Shown one piece after another: positions 42,312-50,305 of a DNA stretch of 64,000 bases. This stretch comes from DASWJQ01 sp036397095 (GTDB lineage Bacteria > Chloroflexota > Anaerolineae > Anaerolineales > E44-bin32). The stretch is taken from contig DASWJQ010000099.1 of NCBI GenBank assembly GCA_036397095.1, positions 27,293 through 91,292 on the forward strand, written 5' to 3'. The stretch's first letter is position 1; every line of letters starts with the position of its first letter. The notes under the pieces were generated by a model, which saw only the letters and a program-made list of their open reading frames with translations, was not told the origin of the DNA and searched no databases. The translations under genes and the position numbers were made by a program.

Positions 42312-44375
42312 CTAGAAGTTGAGCAAGTCGTCGATCGCGTGGGCGATCATCTCCGTACTGGGCAGCACCTGTTCGGCCAAGGCCCGGCCGTAGGGGATAG
42401 GCACGTCGGGCGTCGCCAGCCGGCGGGGTGGTCCATCCAAGAACTGGAAGGCCTGCTCGGCAACGGTCGATGCTACCTCGGCGCCGAAACCGACGGTCCA
42501 GGTGTCCTCGTGCACGATCAGCGCTTTGCCCGTGCGGCGAACCGAAGCGAGCACCGCCTCCTGGTCCCAGGGCACGATGGTGCGTAGGTCGAGCAGATCG
42601 ATGCGACCGTCGAAAGACCCGGCCGCTTCCAGGCAGCGGTAGACCATCGCCCCCCAGGTGACCAGCGTCAGCTCATCACCTGGAAGCAGACGGGCGGCCC
42701 GGCCAAATGGCAACTGGTACGCCGGCCCGGGATCGGGGCGCCGAGCTTCGGCCGCGTCGAGCAAGGCGCGGTGCTCGAAGAAGAATGTCGGATCGCTGCC
42801 GCGCAGCGCCTGCCGAAACAGCCCAGCAGCATCCGCCGCGTTGCTGGGGAAGGCCAGCCGCCAACCCAGGGTATGCGCGTAGATGGCCTCGCCGGTGACC
42901 GAGTGCCACGGGTCACCGATCTTCTTGGAAAAGCCGACCGGGATGCGCACGACGACCGGCGCCGCAAACTTGCCAGCCGTGCGCCAGCGCAAGGTGCCCA
43001 GGTCGTTGATCTGCTCTGTCGCCGGATCGGCATATTTGCGGAATTGGATTTCGGGGATGGGCAGCAGGCCGGCCAGGGCCAGGCCGACCGAGCGGCCAAG
43101 GATGCCTTCCTCGGACAGCGACGTATCAAAGACGCGGCGTTCGCCGAAGGCGGCCTGCAGCCCCAGGGTGGCGCCGTGCACCCCGCCCTTGGCCCCCACA
43201 TCCTCCCCGAAGATCAGGGCGCGCGGGTTGTCGGCCAGCTCCTGGTGCATCACGGCGCGCACGGTCTCGATCATGTTGCGGCGCGGCCCATTGGTGTTCG
43301 GCTCTGCCGCGGCCTGCCTGCTTGCCTCCTCGTCCCGCTCGATTCCTCCGACCTCGGCCGGAGCCCCTTCGGCGAACACGTGCCGCACGGCCGGCTCGGC
43401 CGCTGGCTTTCGCTGGCGCGCGCTCGTCAGGGCGTGTTCGACTTCGTCTCGAGCCTGACGATCCAGCTCTTGCCAAGCGGCCCGGCCGACGACGGCTTCG
43501 AGCGCCGCCAATGGATCACTGGCCCGTTCGGCCTGCAGCATGGCCTCGTCCTTGTAAGCCTGGTTGTCGATAAAAGTGTGGCCGGTCAGGCGCGGGACTT
43601 GAAGCCGCAGCAGACACGGACCGTCGCCGCGCCGCACGCTCTCGACCGCCTGCGCCACCAGCGCCGCCGTCTCGGCCGGTTGCGTGCCCGACCCCGCCAG
43701 CACCGCCAGGCCCTCGAAGCTGGCCAGGTTGGCGGCAATGTCGCCGCCCGGCGTCTGGAAATGGGCCGGCACCGAAATGCCATAGCCGTTGTCCTCAATG
43801 AAGAACAGCATCGGCAGCGCCAGGGTCGTGGCCATCGTCAGCGCTGACCAAAAGCCATTGGTGGCGACCGAGCCATCGCCGCCCAGGGCGACCGCGATGG
43901 CGCCATCCCAATCTCTGTCTTGAAGCACATCGCAGTGGTAGCGGATGGCCTGCGCCCAACCGGCAACCGGTGTGTACTGGGCGCCGACATCACCCGAGGC
44001 CGGCAGCACGGTGACGCCCCGTCGCGGCGGCAGCGAAAAGACCACGCCGACGTCCCGCCCTTCCGACGGGCTTCCCCCCAGGCCCATCCCGGCGGCCAAC
44101 GCTTCGTCCAACTCCAGCCCGACGGCAAGCATGAACGGCCGCGAGCGGTAGTACACGCCGGCGGCGTCGTGTCCTTGCGTCAGGTGCTGGGCCAGCAGGA
44201 TTTGGGCCAGCTCGTGGCCCTTGGCCGAGAACTGGTAGGGCACCTCACCCTGAGGCGCCAACGCGGCTTCTTCTAGCTCGTCAAGACGCCGGGAGCGTAG
44301 CGCTTGCAGCGCGATCGCCTGCCAATTGAGTTCACCAGCCTCGGCCCGGGCCGAGGAGGGTTGGGTTGATTCCAT
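42312..44375 (-). CDS. Fused alpha/beta E1 of a 2-oxoacid dehydrogenase complex
   Basis: 687 residues, ATG at 44375 with GGGAG upstream. Residues ~1-320 are E1-alpha: the TPP motif GGDGSVATNGFWSALTMA with IEDNGYGIS (GDG...NN pattern). Residues ~360-687 are E1-beta: IFGEDVGAKGGVHGAT, FDTSLSEEGILGRSVGLALAG, PEIQFRKYADPATEQI. Normally these are two genes; here one chain carries both, as in some branched-chain or pyruvate-type E1 fusions. The substrate is probably a branched-chain 2-oxoacid or pyruvate. No E2 or E3 gene is near. Confidence 0.85.
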   Translation of the reverse strand: MESTQPSSARAEAGELNWQAIALQALRSRRLDELEEAALAPQGEVPYQFSAKGHELAQILLAQHLTQGHDAAGVYYRSRPFMLAVGLELDEALAAGMGLGGSPSEGRDVGVVFSLPPRRGVTVLPASGDVGAQYTPVAGWAQAIRYHCDVLQDRDWDGAIAVALGGDGSVATNGFWSALTMATTLALPMLFFIEDNGYGISVPAHFQTPGGDIAANLASFEGLAVLAGSGTQPAETAALVAQAVESVRRGDGPCLLRLQVPRLTGHTFIDNQAYKDEAMLQAERASDPLAALEAVVGRAAWQELDRQARDEVEHALTSARQRKPAAEPAVRHVFAEGAPAEVGGIERDEEASRQAAAEPNTNGPRRNMIETVRAVMHQELADNPRALIFGEDVGAKGGVHGATLGLQAAFGERRVFDTSLSEEGILGRSVGLALAGLLPIPEIQFRKYADPATEQINDLGTLRWRTAGKFAAPVVVRIPVGFSKKIGDPWHSVTGEAIYAHTLGWRLAFPSNAADAAGLFRQALRGSDPTFFFEHRALLDAAEARRPDPGPAYQLPFGRAARLLPGDELTLVTWGAMVYRCLEAAGSFDGRIDLLDLRTIVPWDQEAVLASVRRTGKALIVHEDTWTVGFGAEVASTVAEQAFQFLDGPPRRLATPDVPIPYGRALAEQVLPSTEMIAHAIDDLLNF

Positions 44376-44417
44376 GCAACTTCTCCCGCCGGCCATTATA
44401 GCCGCCGGTCCCGGTCA

Positions 44418-44449
44418 ATAAAGAAAACGCTCCGGCCCGGGCCGGAGCG
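44418..44449 (-). terminator. Intrinsic terminator of the ccm operon
   Basis: Minus strand: CGCTCCGGCCC and GGGCCGGAGCG form a strong hairpin followed by TTTTCTTTA. It lies 22 bases beyond the stop of the ccmD-like gene. Confidence 0.85.
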
Positions 44450-44470
44450 CACTGCCTGATGCCGGCTGGC

Positions 44471-44647
44471 TCATTGCGCGGATTGTTCGGTTTCGTCGAC
44501 CAGATCCTCCAGCAGGGCGCGGTCCTGGCGCAGATTTCGGAATCGCAGCAGCAGATTGACCAAATAGACCGCCATGATACCCAGGATGACGCCGTAGCCG
44601 AGCAGCATATAACCCAGGGTGTCGGCCGGACCCTCTTGCAGCAACAT
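44471..44647 (-). CDS. CcmD-like small membrane protein
   Basis: 58 residues, so short that it is easily missed. AGGAG lies five bases before the ATG. One membrane helix covers about residues 10-35 (LGYMLLGYGVILGIMAVYLV), followed by a basic segment (RFRNLRQD) and an acidic coiled tail, the layout of CcmD. CcmD helps release holo-CcmE from the CcmABC complex. It directly follows ccmC and ends the operon before a terminator. Sequence similarity among CcmD proteins is low, so the call rests on position and topology. Confidence 0.7.
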   Translation of the reverse strand: MLLQEGPADTLGYMLLGYGVILGIMAVYLVNLLLRFRNLRQDRALLEDLVDETEQSAQ

Positions 44648-44668
44648 ACAGGCTCCTCTCCCGTCCAG

Positions 44669-45370
44669 CTAGGCGGATAGCACTCGCAGTTTCAATTCTT
44701 CGACACGATCCGCCAGCGACTGCAAGCGCAGCCGGTGCCACAACAGGCTGGCGTAGACAAAGGTGAAGGTGAGCAGGCTGAAAAGGAAGGCTTGCAGCAT
44801 GCCGGGGGTCATGTCGAAGGCGCCCTCAGCCGTCGGATCGCCGCTGCCGATGACGACCGGGTGGATCGTGCGCAGCAGCCGGATCGACAGGAAGGTCATC
44901 GGGACGCTGATGAAACCGACGATGCCGTAGACTGCGCCCAGCTTGGCCCGCCGGTCCGGATCCTCGATCCCCTGGCGCAGCATAAGGTAGGCAATGTAGA
45001 CCAACTCCATCACGGTGGCCGTCACCAGCCTTGGGTCCCATGTCCACCACGTATTCCAAATTGGGCGGGCCCAGATCGAGCCACTGGCGATATTGATCAG
45101 TGTGAAGACCACCCCAATTTCGACCGAGGCCACCGCAACATGATCCCAGCGGCGGCCACCTCGCGTCAGGTAGATAATGCCGGCGATGGCCACCACCAGA
45201 AACGCCAGCGCACCAACCCAGCCAGCGGCGACGTGGAAGTAAAACACCCGCTGCACCTCGCCCATAACCACCTCACGAGGCGCATAAACGAACACCATGT
45301 ACAGGGCCAGGCCAAACAAGACGACCGTCAATCCGGTCAGCACCCTCAACCCCGCTGGCATCGGCTTCAT
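44669..45370 (-). CDS. ccmC: Cytochrome c maturation protein CcmC (heme exporter subunit)
   Basis: 233 residues from an ATG with a strong GGAGGAAG site five bases upstream; a second ATG 15 bases earlier is less likely. About six membrane helices. The tryptophan-rich heme-handling motif is WNTWWTWDPRLVTATV, flanked by His residues (FYFHVAAGWVG and TIHPVVIG) that coordinate haem. CcmC transfers haem to CcmE. It overlaps neither neighbour, and the intervals to ccmB and ccmD-like are short, so the operon is compact. Confidence 0.93.
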   Translation of the reverse strand: MKPMPAGLRVLTGLTVVLFGLALYMVFVYAPREVVMGEVQRVFYFHVAAGWVGALAFLVVAIAGIIYLTRGGRRWDHVAVASVEIGVVFTLINIASGSIWARPIWNTWWTWDPRLVTATVMELVYIAYLMLRQGIEDPDRRAKLGAVYGIVGFISVPMTFLSIRLLRTIHPVVIGSGDPTAEGAFDMTPGMLQAFLFSLLTFTFVYASLLWHRLRLQSLADRVEELKLRVLSA

Positions 45371-45394
45371 CGGTTCTTCCTCCATGGCGTCCCG

Positions 45395-46132
45395 CTACTC
45401 CTGCACAACCGAGTCATACAGCATCATGGCTACCGCCACAAAGATAACGTCGAATGCTACCAGCAGATTGAGCCAGGGGCGAATCGCATCGGGCGGCAGG
45501 CCCTGCAAATAGCCGTCACTAGCCTTGACGGCGGCAATCAGCGCCGGCAGGACGACCGGAAACAGCAAGATCGGCAGCAGGATGTCGCGGGTGCGAGTCT
45601 GGATGGCCATCGTCGCCAGCAGGGTGCCGACGGCGGCATAGCCAGCCGTCCCCATCAGCACAACCAGCAGCAGCCCGGGGGATACAAGATTGGTGCTGTA
45701 CAGCAAGCCGAACAGCGGCAGGACGATGGCGGCCACCAAAAGCATGAACAGCCAGTTGGCCAAGGTCTTGCCAAAGTACAGGGCACTGCGGTCGACCGGC
45801 GTCAGCAGCAAGCCATCCAGGCTGTTGCGTTCCCGTTCGGAGGCCATCGCCCTGTTAAGCCCCAACGTGCCAGCAAACGTCAGGGTCACCCACAGCACCC
45901 CGGAGGTGATCTCTGACCGCAGCTGGACCTGGAGTTCGAGCGCAAAGTTGAACAGCAGGATCACCAGCAAAGAGAAGACCAGCATGGCGCCGACCAGCTC
46001 CCAACTGCGCACCTCGGCGGCAATATCCTTGCGCACCAGGGCGGCGATGGCCCGCAGATACTGGCGCCAGCCGCTGGCCAGTTGGCCCGAGGCTGCCGTC
46101 GTCCGATCGGTGCGCTCGGCAGCCTCAGACAC
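45395..46132 (-). CDS. ccmB: Cytochrome c maturation permease CcmB
   Basis: 245 residues starting at GTG, overlapping ccmA by eight bases. About six membrane helices. RKDIAAEVRSWELVGAMLVFSL and RAMASERERNSLDGLLLTPVDRSALYFGKTLANWLF are conserved CcmB segments. CcmB forms the transporter with CcmA and works with CcmC to load haem on CcmE. A cytoplasmic N-terminal stretch of about 25 residues is longer than usual. Confidence 0.92.
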   Translation of the reverse strand: MSEAAERTDRTTAASGQLASGWRQYLRAIAALVRKDIAAEVRSWELVGAMLVFSLLVILLFNFALELQVQLRSEITSGVLWVTLTFAGTLGLNRAMASERERNSLDGLLLTPVDRSALYFGKTLANWLFMLLVAAIVLPLFGLLYSTNLVSPGLLLVVLMGTAGYAAVGTLLATMAIQTRTRDILLPILLFPVVLPALIAAVKASDGYLQGLPPDAIRPWLNLLVAFDVIFVAVAMMLYDSVVQE

Positions 46133-46823
46133 GCGTCACCTGCTGATAGGTGGACGTGAGCTGGGCCAGACTGGTCGTGGCAACGGGCAGACTGGCGACC
46201 AATTCACCGCGGGAGAGCACATCGACACGGTCGGCCAAGCGATGGGCGCGGCCAATATCGTGAGAGGTCATGACAACCGTCCTGCCCTCGACCGCCACCT
46301 CGGACAGCAGTCGGTCGAGCATGACGGCCGCCTCCTGATCAAGCCCGGTGTGGGGCTCGTCGAGCAGCAAAACCTGCGGGCGATGCAGGATGGCTCGGCC
46401 GATGGCGAGCCGCTGTTGCATTCCGCGCGAAAACGCACGCACCAACTCATCAGCAACCCGCGTCAAACCGACCAGGGCCAGCACCTCCGTCAGCCGCCGC
46501 TCCAGATCGGGCAGACCGTACATGCGCCCAAAGAAACGCAGGTTCTCGGCGGCGGTCAGGTCTCCATACAGCATTGGTTGGTGGGCGACTACACCTAGCA
46601 AGCGGCGGACCTGGCTCTCGCCGCCGGGGATAGGCAGACCGGCGATGCTGACCAGCCCGGCGGTTGGCCGGGCCAACGAGGTCAGAATGCGCAGGAAGGT
46701 CGTCTTGCCGGCGCCATTGGGCCCGATCAGCGCTACGAACTCGCCGTCGCCCGCCTCGAAGGTCAGGCCGCGCAGCACCGGCTTGAGGCCGTAGCGCTTA
46801 ACCAGACCACGGACTTCAATCAC
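46125..46823 (-). CDS. ccmA: Cytochrome c maturation ABC ATPase CcmA
   Basis: 232 residues from a GTG at 46823 giving the typical start IEVRGLVKRYG; a TTG at 46844 is an alternative. Walker A is GPNGAGKTT, the signature is FSRGMQQRLAIGRAI (the usual CcmA form), and Walker B is VLLLDEPHTGLD. ATP hydrolysis by CcmA drives release of haem-bound CcmE. It overlaps the upstream cytochrome-lipoprotein gene by eight bases and ccmB by eight bases. Confidence 0.92.
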   Translation of the reverse strand: MIEVRGLVKRYGLKPVLRGLTFEAGDGEFVALIGPNGAGKTTFLRILTSLARPTAGLVSIAGLPIPGGESQVRRLLGVVAHQPMLYGDLTAAENLRFFGRMYGLPDLERRLTEVLALVGLTRVADELVRAFSRGMQQRLAIGRAILHRPQVLLLDEPHTGLDQEAAVMLDRLLSEVAVEGRTVVMTSHDIGRAHRLADRVDVLSRGELVASLPVATTSLAQLTSTYQQVTRV

Positions 46824-48645
46824 CAGTCGCTCGCATGCGCTCAATCAACTCGCCCTTGAGACTCTGGCGCTGCCGCTCGTATTCGTCCGCCGCCAGTTCG
46901 CCCGCCTCGTGCGCATCATCCAGGGCTGCAATCGCCTGCAACAGTCTGACTTGCTCCGACTCATCGGGATCGACGGCCGCAGGCGGCGCCGGAACCGGCG
47001 CCCGCCGGTCCGACAGCCACGGCGCGTACCAGCGGTACAGGGCCACGGCCACCGCGACCAGAGCCAGCAGGCCAACAAGCCAGGCGTAGCCCTGACCACC
47101 GAGATCGATCTGGGACCACCAAGCCGGCGGCTCCAAGATCAACTCGAGTGTGTCGCCGGCCTGGAACGGGCCCAGGTCATACTGGTGCAGTTGTTCGCCG
47201 CCGGCCTGACGCAAGCCCTGATCGATCATGTTGTCGGCTTCCACCATCGGTCCGCCTTCGCCCACCAGCACCGTCACCACCTGGACCGGGACGGTAAGCG
47301 GTTGGCGCACAACGAGGCGGCCATCCAGTGGGAGGTCGAAGCTGAACACAATCTGGGCGGCTTCCCCGCCGGGCCGGATCGGGCTGAGCAAACGGAAGCC
47401 GGCCTCGGTCGGCTGGTACAGGTCACCAAGCTGCCCTTCTTCGAAGCGAAGGTTGCTGGCCTCCGGCGGCAAGGCGATCACTACCCCGCCCAGACCATCA
47501 ACCGGCACGACGGTTTGCTCTCCAAGATTGGCCAGCAGCCACAGCTCGATGGCCCGCAGCGTCCCATCTGGGCCTTGCTCGAGCAGCAGATGCACCCGGC
47601 TGGCGGCCACTTGCGAGGCATCGGCCGTCGCATCGAAGACCGGCACATCCAGTTCGAGAGACTCGCCCAGCTCGGTCAGGTGGGCGACCTCCGACGAGTA
47701 GCGCACACCCTCGTATTCAGCGGTGACAACGTACAACCGGCCGACGACAACCTCGAGCTCCCCGAAGGAGAACCCGGCGGCACCGTTGGCTGTGGCCGTC
47801 TCCGTGAAGACCTCCTGTTGGCCATCGAAGGCATGCAGCGTGACCTCGACGGGTTCGTTGATGGGTGAGTCCTCGGTTCCGGCGGTGACCCGGCCTTGGA
47901 TCCGGCCTTGGGCCGCGGCTTGGTCCTCGACCGGCGGCGGATCGCCCGCTTCCTGCTCCGCAGCCGTCTGGGCTTCGGCCGGAAGCCGCTGCACCAGCGC
48001 CGCCAGGGCGTCAATTTCCTCCGGCGATAGGGCCCCCTCGAAGCCCGGCATCCCGCTGGCTTGGCCGCCGGCGATCACGGTGCTAATGGCGTCCCGTGAG
48101 CGCTGGGCATAGCTCGCCAGGTCGGCCAAGGCCGGCCCGCGCTCGGCCCCCTCTCCTGCGGGGCCGTGGCATTCGGCGCAGTGGTCGGCATACAGCGGGC
48201 GCGCCTGGGCGGCGACCGAGTCGGCAATGCCAAGCGAAAGGCTGTAGGCGACGACATCCCAACGCTGTTGATCGGTTAGGCTGACAAACGGCGGCATGAA
48301 GCGGTCGATCCGGCCTTCGGTCACGGTCTGGTACCAGTCGGCCGGCGAGGCCTGGGCCGCCAGCTCCGGATCGGCCAGCGCCGCCGGCGCCACCGGCAAT
48401 TGACCCGCCTGTTCCCCGTCGCCCTGGCCGCTTTCACCATGACACGGGGCACAGCGTTCCTGATAGATGGCCGCGCCCGACGAGAGATCGGGTGGCCGGC
48501 TGGGGGCAGTGCTCGATGGGGGCGGGGCTTGCGTCGCTGGGGGCCGGATCAGGGCGCTGCCTGGTGGCGGAGTAACGTCACCGGCCAGGGTACAGCCGGT
48601 CAGCAGCACAGCCAGCGCCAGCAGCAGACTTGGGCTGCGCCTCAA
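46816..48645 (-). CDS. Diheme cytochrome c lipoprotein within the ccm operon
   Basis: 609 residues from a TTG in a TTGA overlap. A signal with lipobox LLTGC anchors it outside. Two c-haem motifs lie in the N-terminal part: RCAPCHGESGQGDG and HCAECHGPAGEGAERGPAL, each in a cytochrome-c6-like domain with a later Met ligand candidate (FMPPF and GMPGF). A beta-sandwich domain like a carboxypeptidase regulatory domain follows, then a membrane helix near residue 520 and a cytoplasmic acidic tail. Its position inside the ccm operon suggests a role in electron supply or in haem maturation, but this is inferred. Confidence 0.82.
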   Translation of the reverse strand: MRRSPSLLLALAVLLTGCTLAGDVTPPPGSALIRPPATQAPPPSSTAPSRPPDLSSGAAIYQERCAPCHGESGQGDGEQAGQLPVAPAALADPELAAQASPADWYQTVTEGRIDRFMPPFVSLTDQQRWDVVAYSLSLGIADSVAAQARPLYADHCAECHGPAGEGAERGPALADLASYAQRSRDAISTVIAGGQASGMPGFEGALSPEEIDALAALVQRLPAEAQTAAEQEAGDPPPVEDQAAAQGRIQGRVTAGTEDSPINEPVEVTLHAFDGQQEVFTETATANGAAGFSFGELEVVVGRLYVVTAEYEGVRYSSEVAHLTELGESLELDVPVFDATADASQVAASRVHLLLEQGPDGTLRAIELWLLANLGEQTVVPVDGLGGVVIALPPEASNLRFEEGQLGDLYQPTEAGFRLLSPIRPGGEAAQIVFSFDLPLDGRLVVRQPLTVPVQVVTVLVGEGGPMVEADNMIDQGLRQAGGEQLHQYDLGPFQAGDTLELILEPPAWWSQIDLGGQGYAWLVGLLALVAVAVALYRWYAPWLSDRRAPVPAPPAAVDPDESEQVRLLQAIAALDDAHEAGELAADEYERQRQSLKGELIERMRATGD

Positions 48646-49124
48646 CTTTGGTCCGCCTGGTGAAGGGGCTGACCACAAAGGGTACAGAAGCTGTCGCCGG
48701 CCTGCGTTTTGTGGCCGCATGCCGGGCAAAAGGCAGTCCGGCCCTGCCCCGCATTCGAAGCCCGCAGCAGCTCGACCTGCCGCTCGATTCTGGCTTCCAA
48801 TTCGTCATCGGCCGAGCTGAGGTCCGGGGCCCGGCTGGACGCTGCCGGTGCCAGGTCATCGAGGCGGCGCAGGATCTGGGCGCCTTCGGTCAGCAGTTCC
48901 AGCCGCTGCTGCTGGTAGTCGTCCTCGTCTAGCTTACCCATGGTCCGGTCCATATCCAGCTCTTCGAGCCCGGCGAGCACCCGTTCGCGTCCGGCTAGCA
49001 AGGCAGATCGTTCGTGATCGGCGGCGGTCACGCGAATGGCGCTGCGCTCGACGAACGGGCGGGCAAGATAAGCGCCCACCGATAAGATGAGCGCCAGACT
49101 GATCAGAATGGTTGCAAGGTCCAT
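48642..49124 (-). CDS. CcmI/CycH-like membrane protein with a C-terminal zinc ribbon
   Basis: 160 residues. One membrane helix at the N-terminus, then ALLAGRERVLAGLEELDMDRTMGKLDEDDYQQQRLELL, the usual helical signature of CcmI/CycH N-terminal parts. The last ~30 residues have two CxxC pairs (FCPACGH and FCTLCGQ), a zinc ribbon unknown in CcmI of proteobacteria. CcmI-type proteins hold apocytochrome for CcmF/H. The fusion of the two parts is unusual. Confidence 0.72.
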   Translation of the reverse strand: MDLATILISLALILSVGAYLARPFVERSAIRVTAADHERSALLAGRERVLAGLEELDMDRTMGKLDEDDYQQQRLELLTEGAQILRRLDDLAPAASSRAPDLSSADDELEARIERQVELLRASNAGQGRTAFCPACGHKTQAGDSFCTLCGQPLHQADQS

Positions 49125-49187
49125 ACTTGTACTCTTCGGTGCCGGCAGGTCGGATGACCCCAGCGCCGCGCGGGGCGGCGCTGGTCG

Positions 49188-49787
49188 CTAGGGCGTCAGC
49201 GCCGTCTGCAGGGCGGCTTCGATGGCGGCCAGCGAAGGATAAGGGCCCTTCATGACGGATGTGATCATTCCGTCACGGCCGATCACAAAGGTTTCGGGCA
49301 CGCCGCGAATGCGAAACGCCTGGGCTATACGCGTGCCCAGATCGGGCCCATTCGGATAAGTGATGTCGAATTTGTCGAGATAGGCCATCGCTTCGGGCTC
49401 GGTGTCCACATAGTTGACCCCCAAAAAGACCACGCCCTGCGGGCCATATTCTCGGTAAGCCTGCTCCAATTCAGCCGCTTCATCTTCACACGGCAGGCAC
49501 CACGAGGCCCAAAAATTGACCAGGACGACCCGACCCTCAAGCTGATCGAGCGTGAGCAGCTCCCCATCAAAGGTTGTCAATTCAAAGGATGGCGCTGTGG
49601 CGCCGACCGCTACTGGTCCTTCTTGAGAGCGGATCAGGCTCAGGCCGACGATGACCAGCAGCGCCAGCACGCCGAGCACAATGGCAACCGTTCCCCACGC
49701 GGGCCGGGACCGGACGCCGTCGGCTGCGACGCCCGCCGGCACTGACTCGTGGGCCAGACCTGAGGTCAGGTCTTCGTGGATCGTCAC
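49188..49787 (-). CDS. TlpA/ResA-like membrane-anchored thioredoxin (CcmG-like)
   Basis: 199 residues starting at GTG in a GTGA overlap with ccmH. A membrane helix lies at about 35-52. The redox motif is WCLPC (Cys97, Cys100) in NFWASWCLPCEDEAAEL, and the cis-Pro loop is VRGVPETFVIGRDG-like (IRGVPETFV). It faces outward and would reduce the haem-binding cysteines of apocytochromes before ligation, working with CcmH. Confidence 0.9.
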   Translation of the reverse strand: MTIHEDLTSGLAHESVPAGVAADGVRSRPAWGTVAIVLGVLALLVIVGLSLIRSQEGPVAVGATAPSFELTTFDGELLTLDQLEGRVVLVNFWASWCLPCEDEAAELEQAYREYGPQGVVFLGVNYVDTEPEAMAYLDKFDITYPNGPDLGTRIAQAFRIRGVPETFVIGRDGMITSVMKGPYPSLAAIEAALQTALTP

Positions 49788-50299
49788 CCTTCTTCCCCCG
49801 CGTCGGCCCCACCGGAGCGGCGCGCCAACAACTCGGCCTCCATACGCTTAACGTAAGGATCCTGGCTGGCCCCGACCGTTTCGGTAGGCGGCCCACTGTC
49901 AGCCCGGCGCCACGAACGGTGGACTCCTACCAACACGCCGGCCCCGGCCAGGATGGCCGCCGGCGGCAGCAGGTAGATCAACCAGTTCAGGCCGCGGGCT
50001 GGCGGCGTCGCCAGCACCCGATCGCCATATTGGTCGACAAAGTAGTCCTTGATTTCCTGCTCGCTCCAGCCGGCTGCCAGCTTCTCGTGGATGAGTGCCC
50101 GCCATTGGATACAGGCCTGGGTCGGGCACACATCGAGCGGCACGTTTTCGCAGACCGGGCAGTAGAGCCCTTTGGCGATCCGGTTGACCTCATCGTCGGT
50201 TGGTCCGCCGCCCTGGGCCCGGGCGCCAGTGACCCAGGCAGTCAGAAGGAACCCAACGCAGAGCAGTGCCCCCAGCCAGCGGCGGCGCAAGCTGATCAC
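49784..50299 (-). CDS. ccmH: Cytochrome c maturation protein CcmH (four-cysteine variant)
   Basis: 171 residues with signal peptide (1-28) and a membrane helix (about 105-126). The CcmH motif is LYCPVCENVPLDVCPTQACIQWR: Cys47 and Cys50 are the usual pair, while Cys58 and Cys63 are additional. It resembles the normal CcmH (LRCPVCQ...) closely around the first pair. CcmH reduces apocytochrome cysteines. Overlap with the next gene is by four bases and spacing to ccmF is six bases. Confidence 0.9.
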   Translation of the reverse strand: MISLRRRWLGALLCVGFLLTAWVTGARAQGGGPTDDEVNRIAKGLYCPVCENVPLDVCPTQACIQWRALIHEKLAAGWSEQEIKDYFVDQYGDRVLATPPARGLNWLIYLLPPAAILAGAGVLVGVHRSWRRADSGPPTETVGASQDPYVKRMEAELLARRSGGADAGEEG

Positions 50300-50305
50300 G
50301 GCTGC

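Noticed and set aside
44735..45916. 393-codon open frame on the plus strand
   Set aside because: Antisense to ccmC and ccmB; the product is rich in Gln, His and Asp, typical of a shadow frame.
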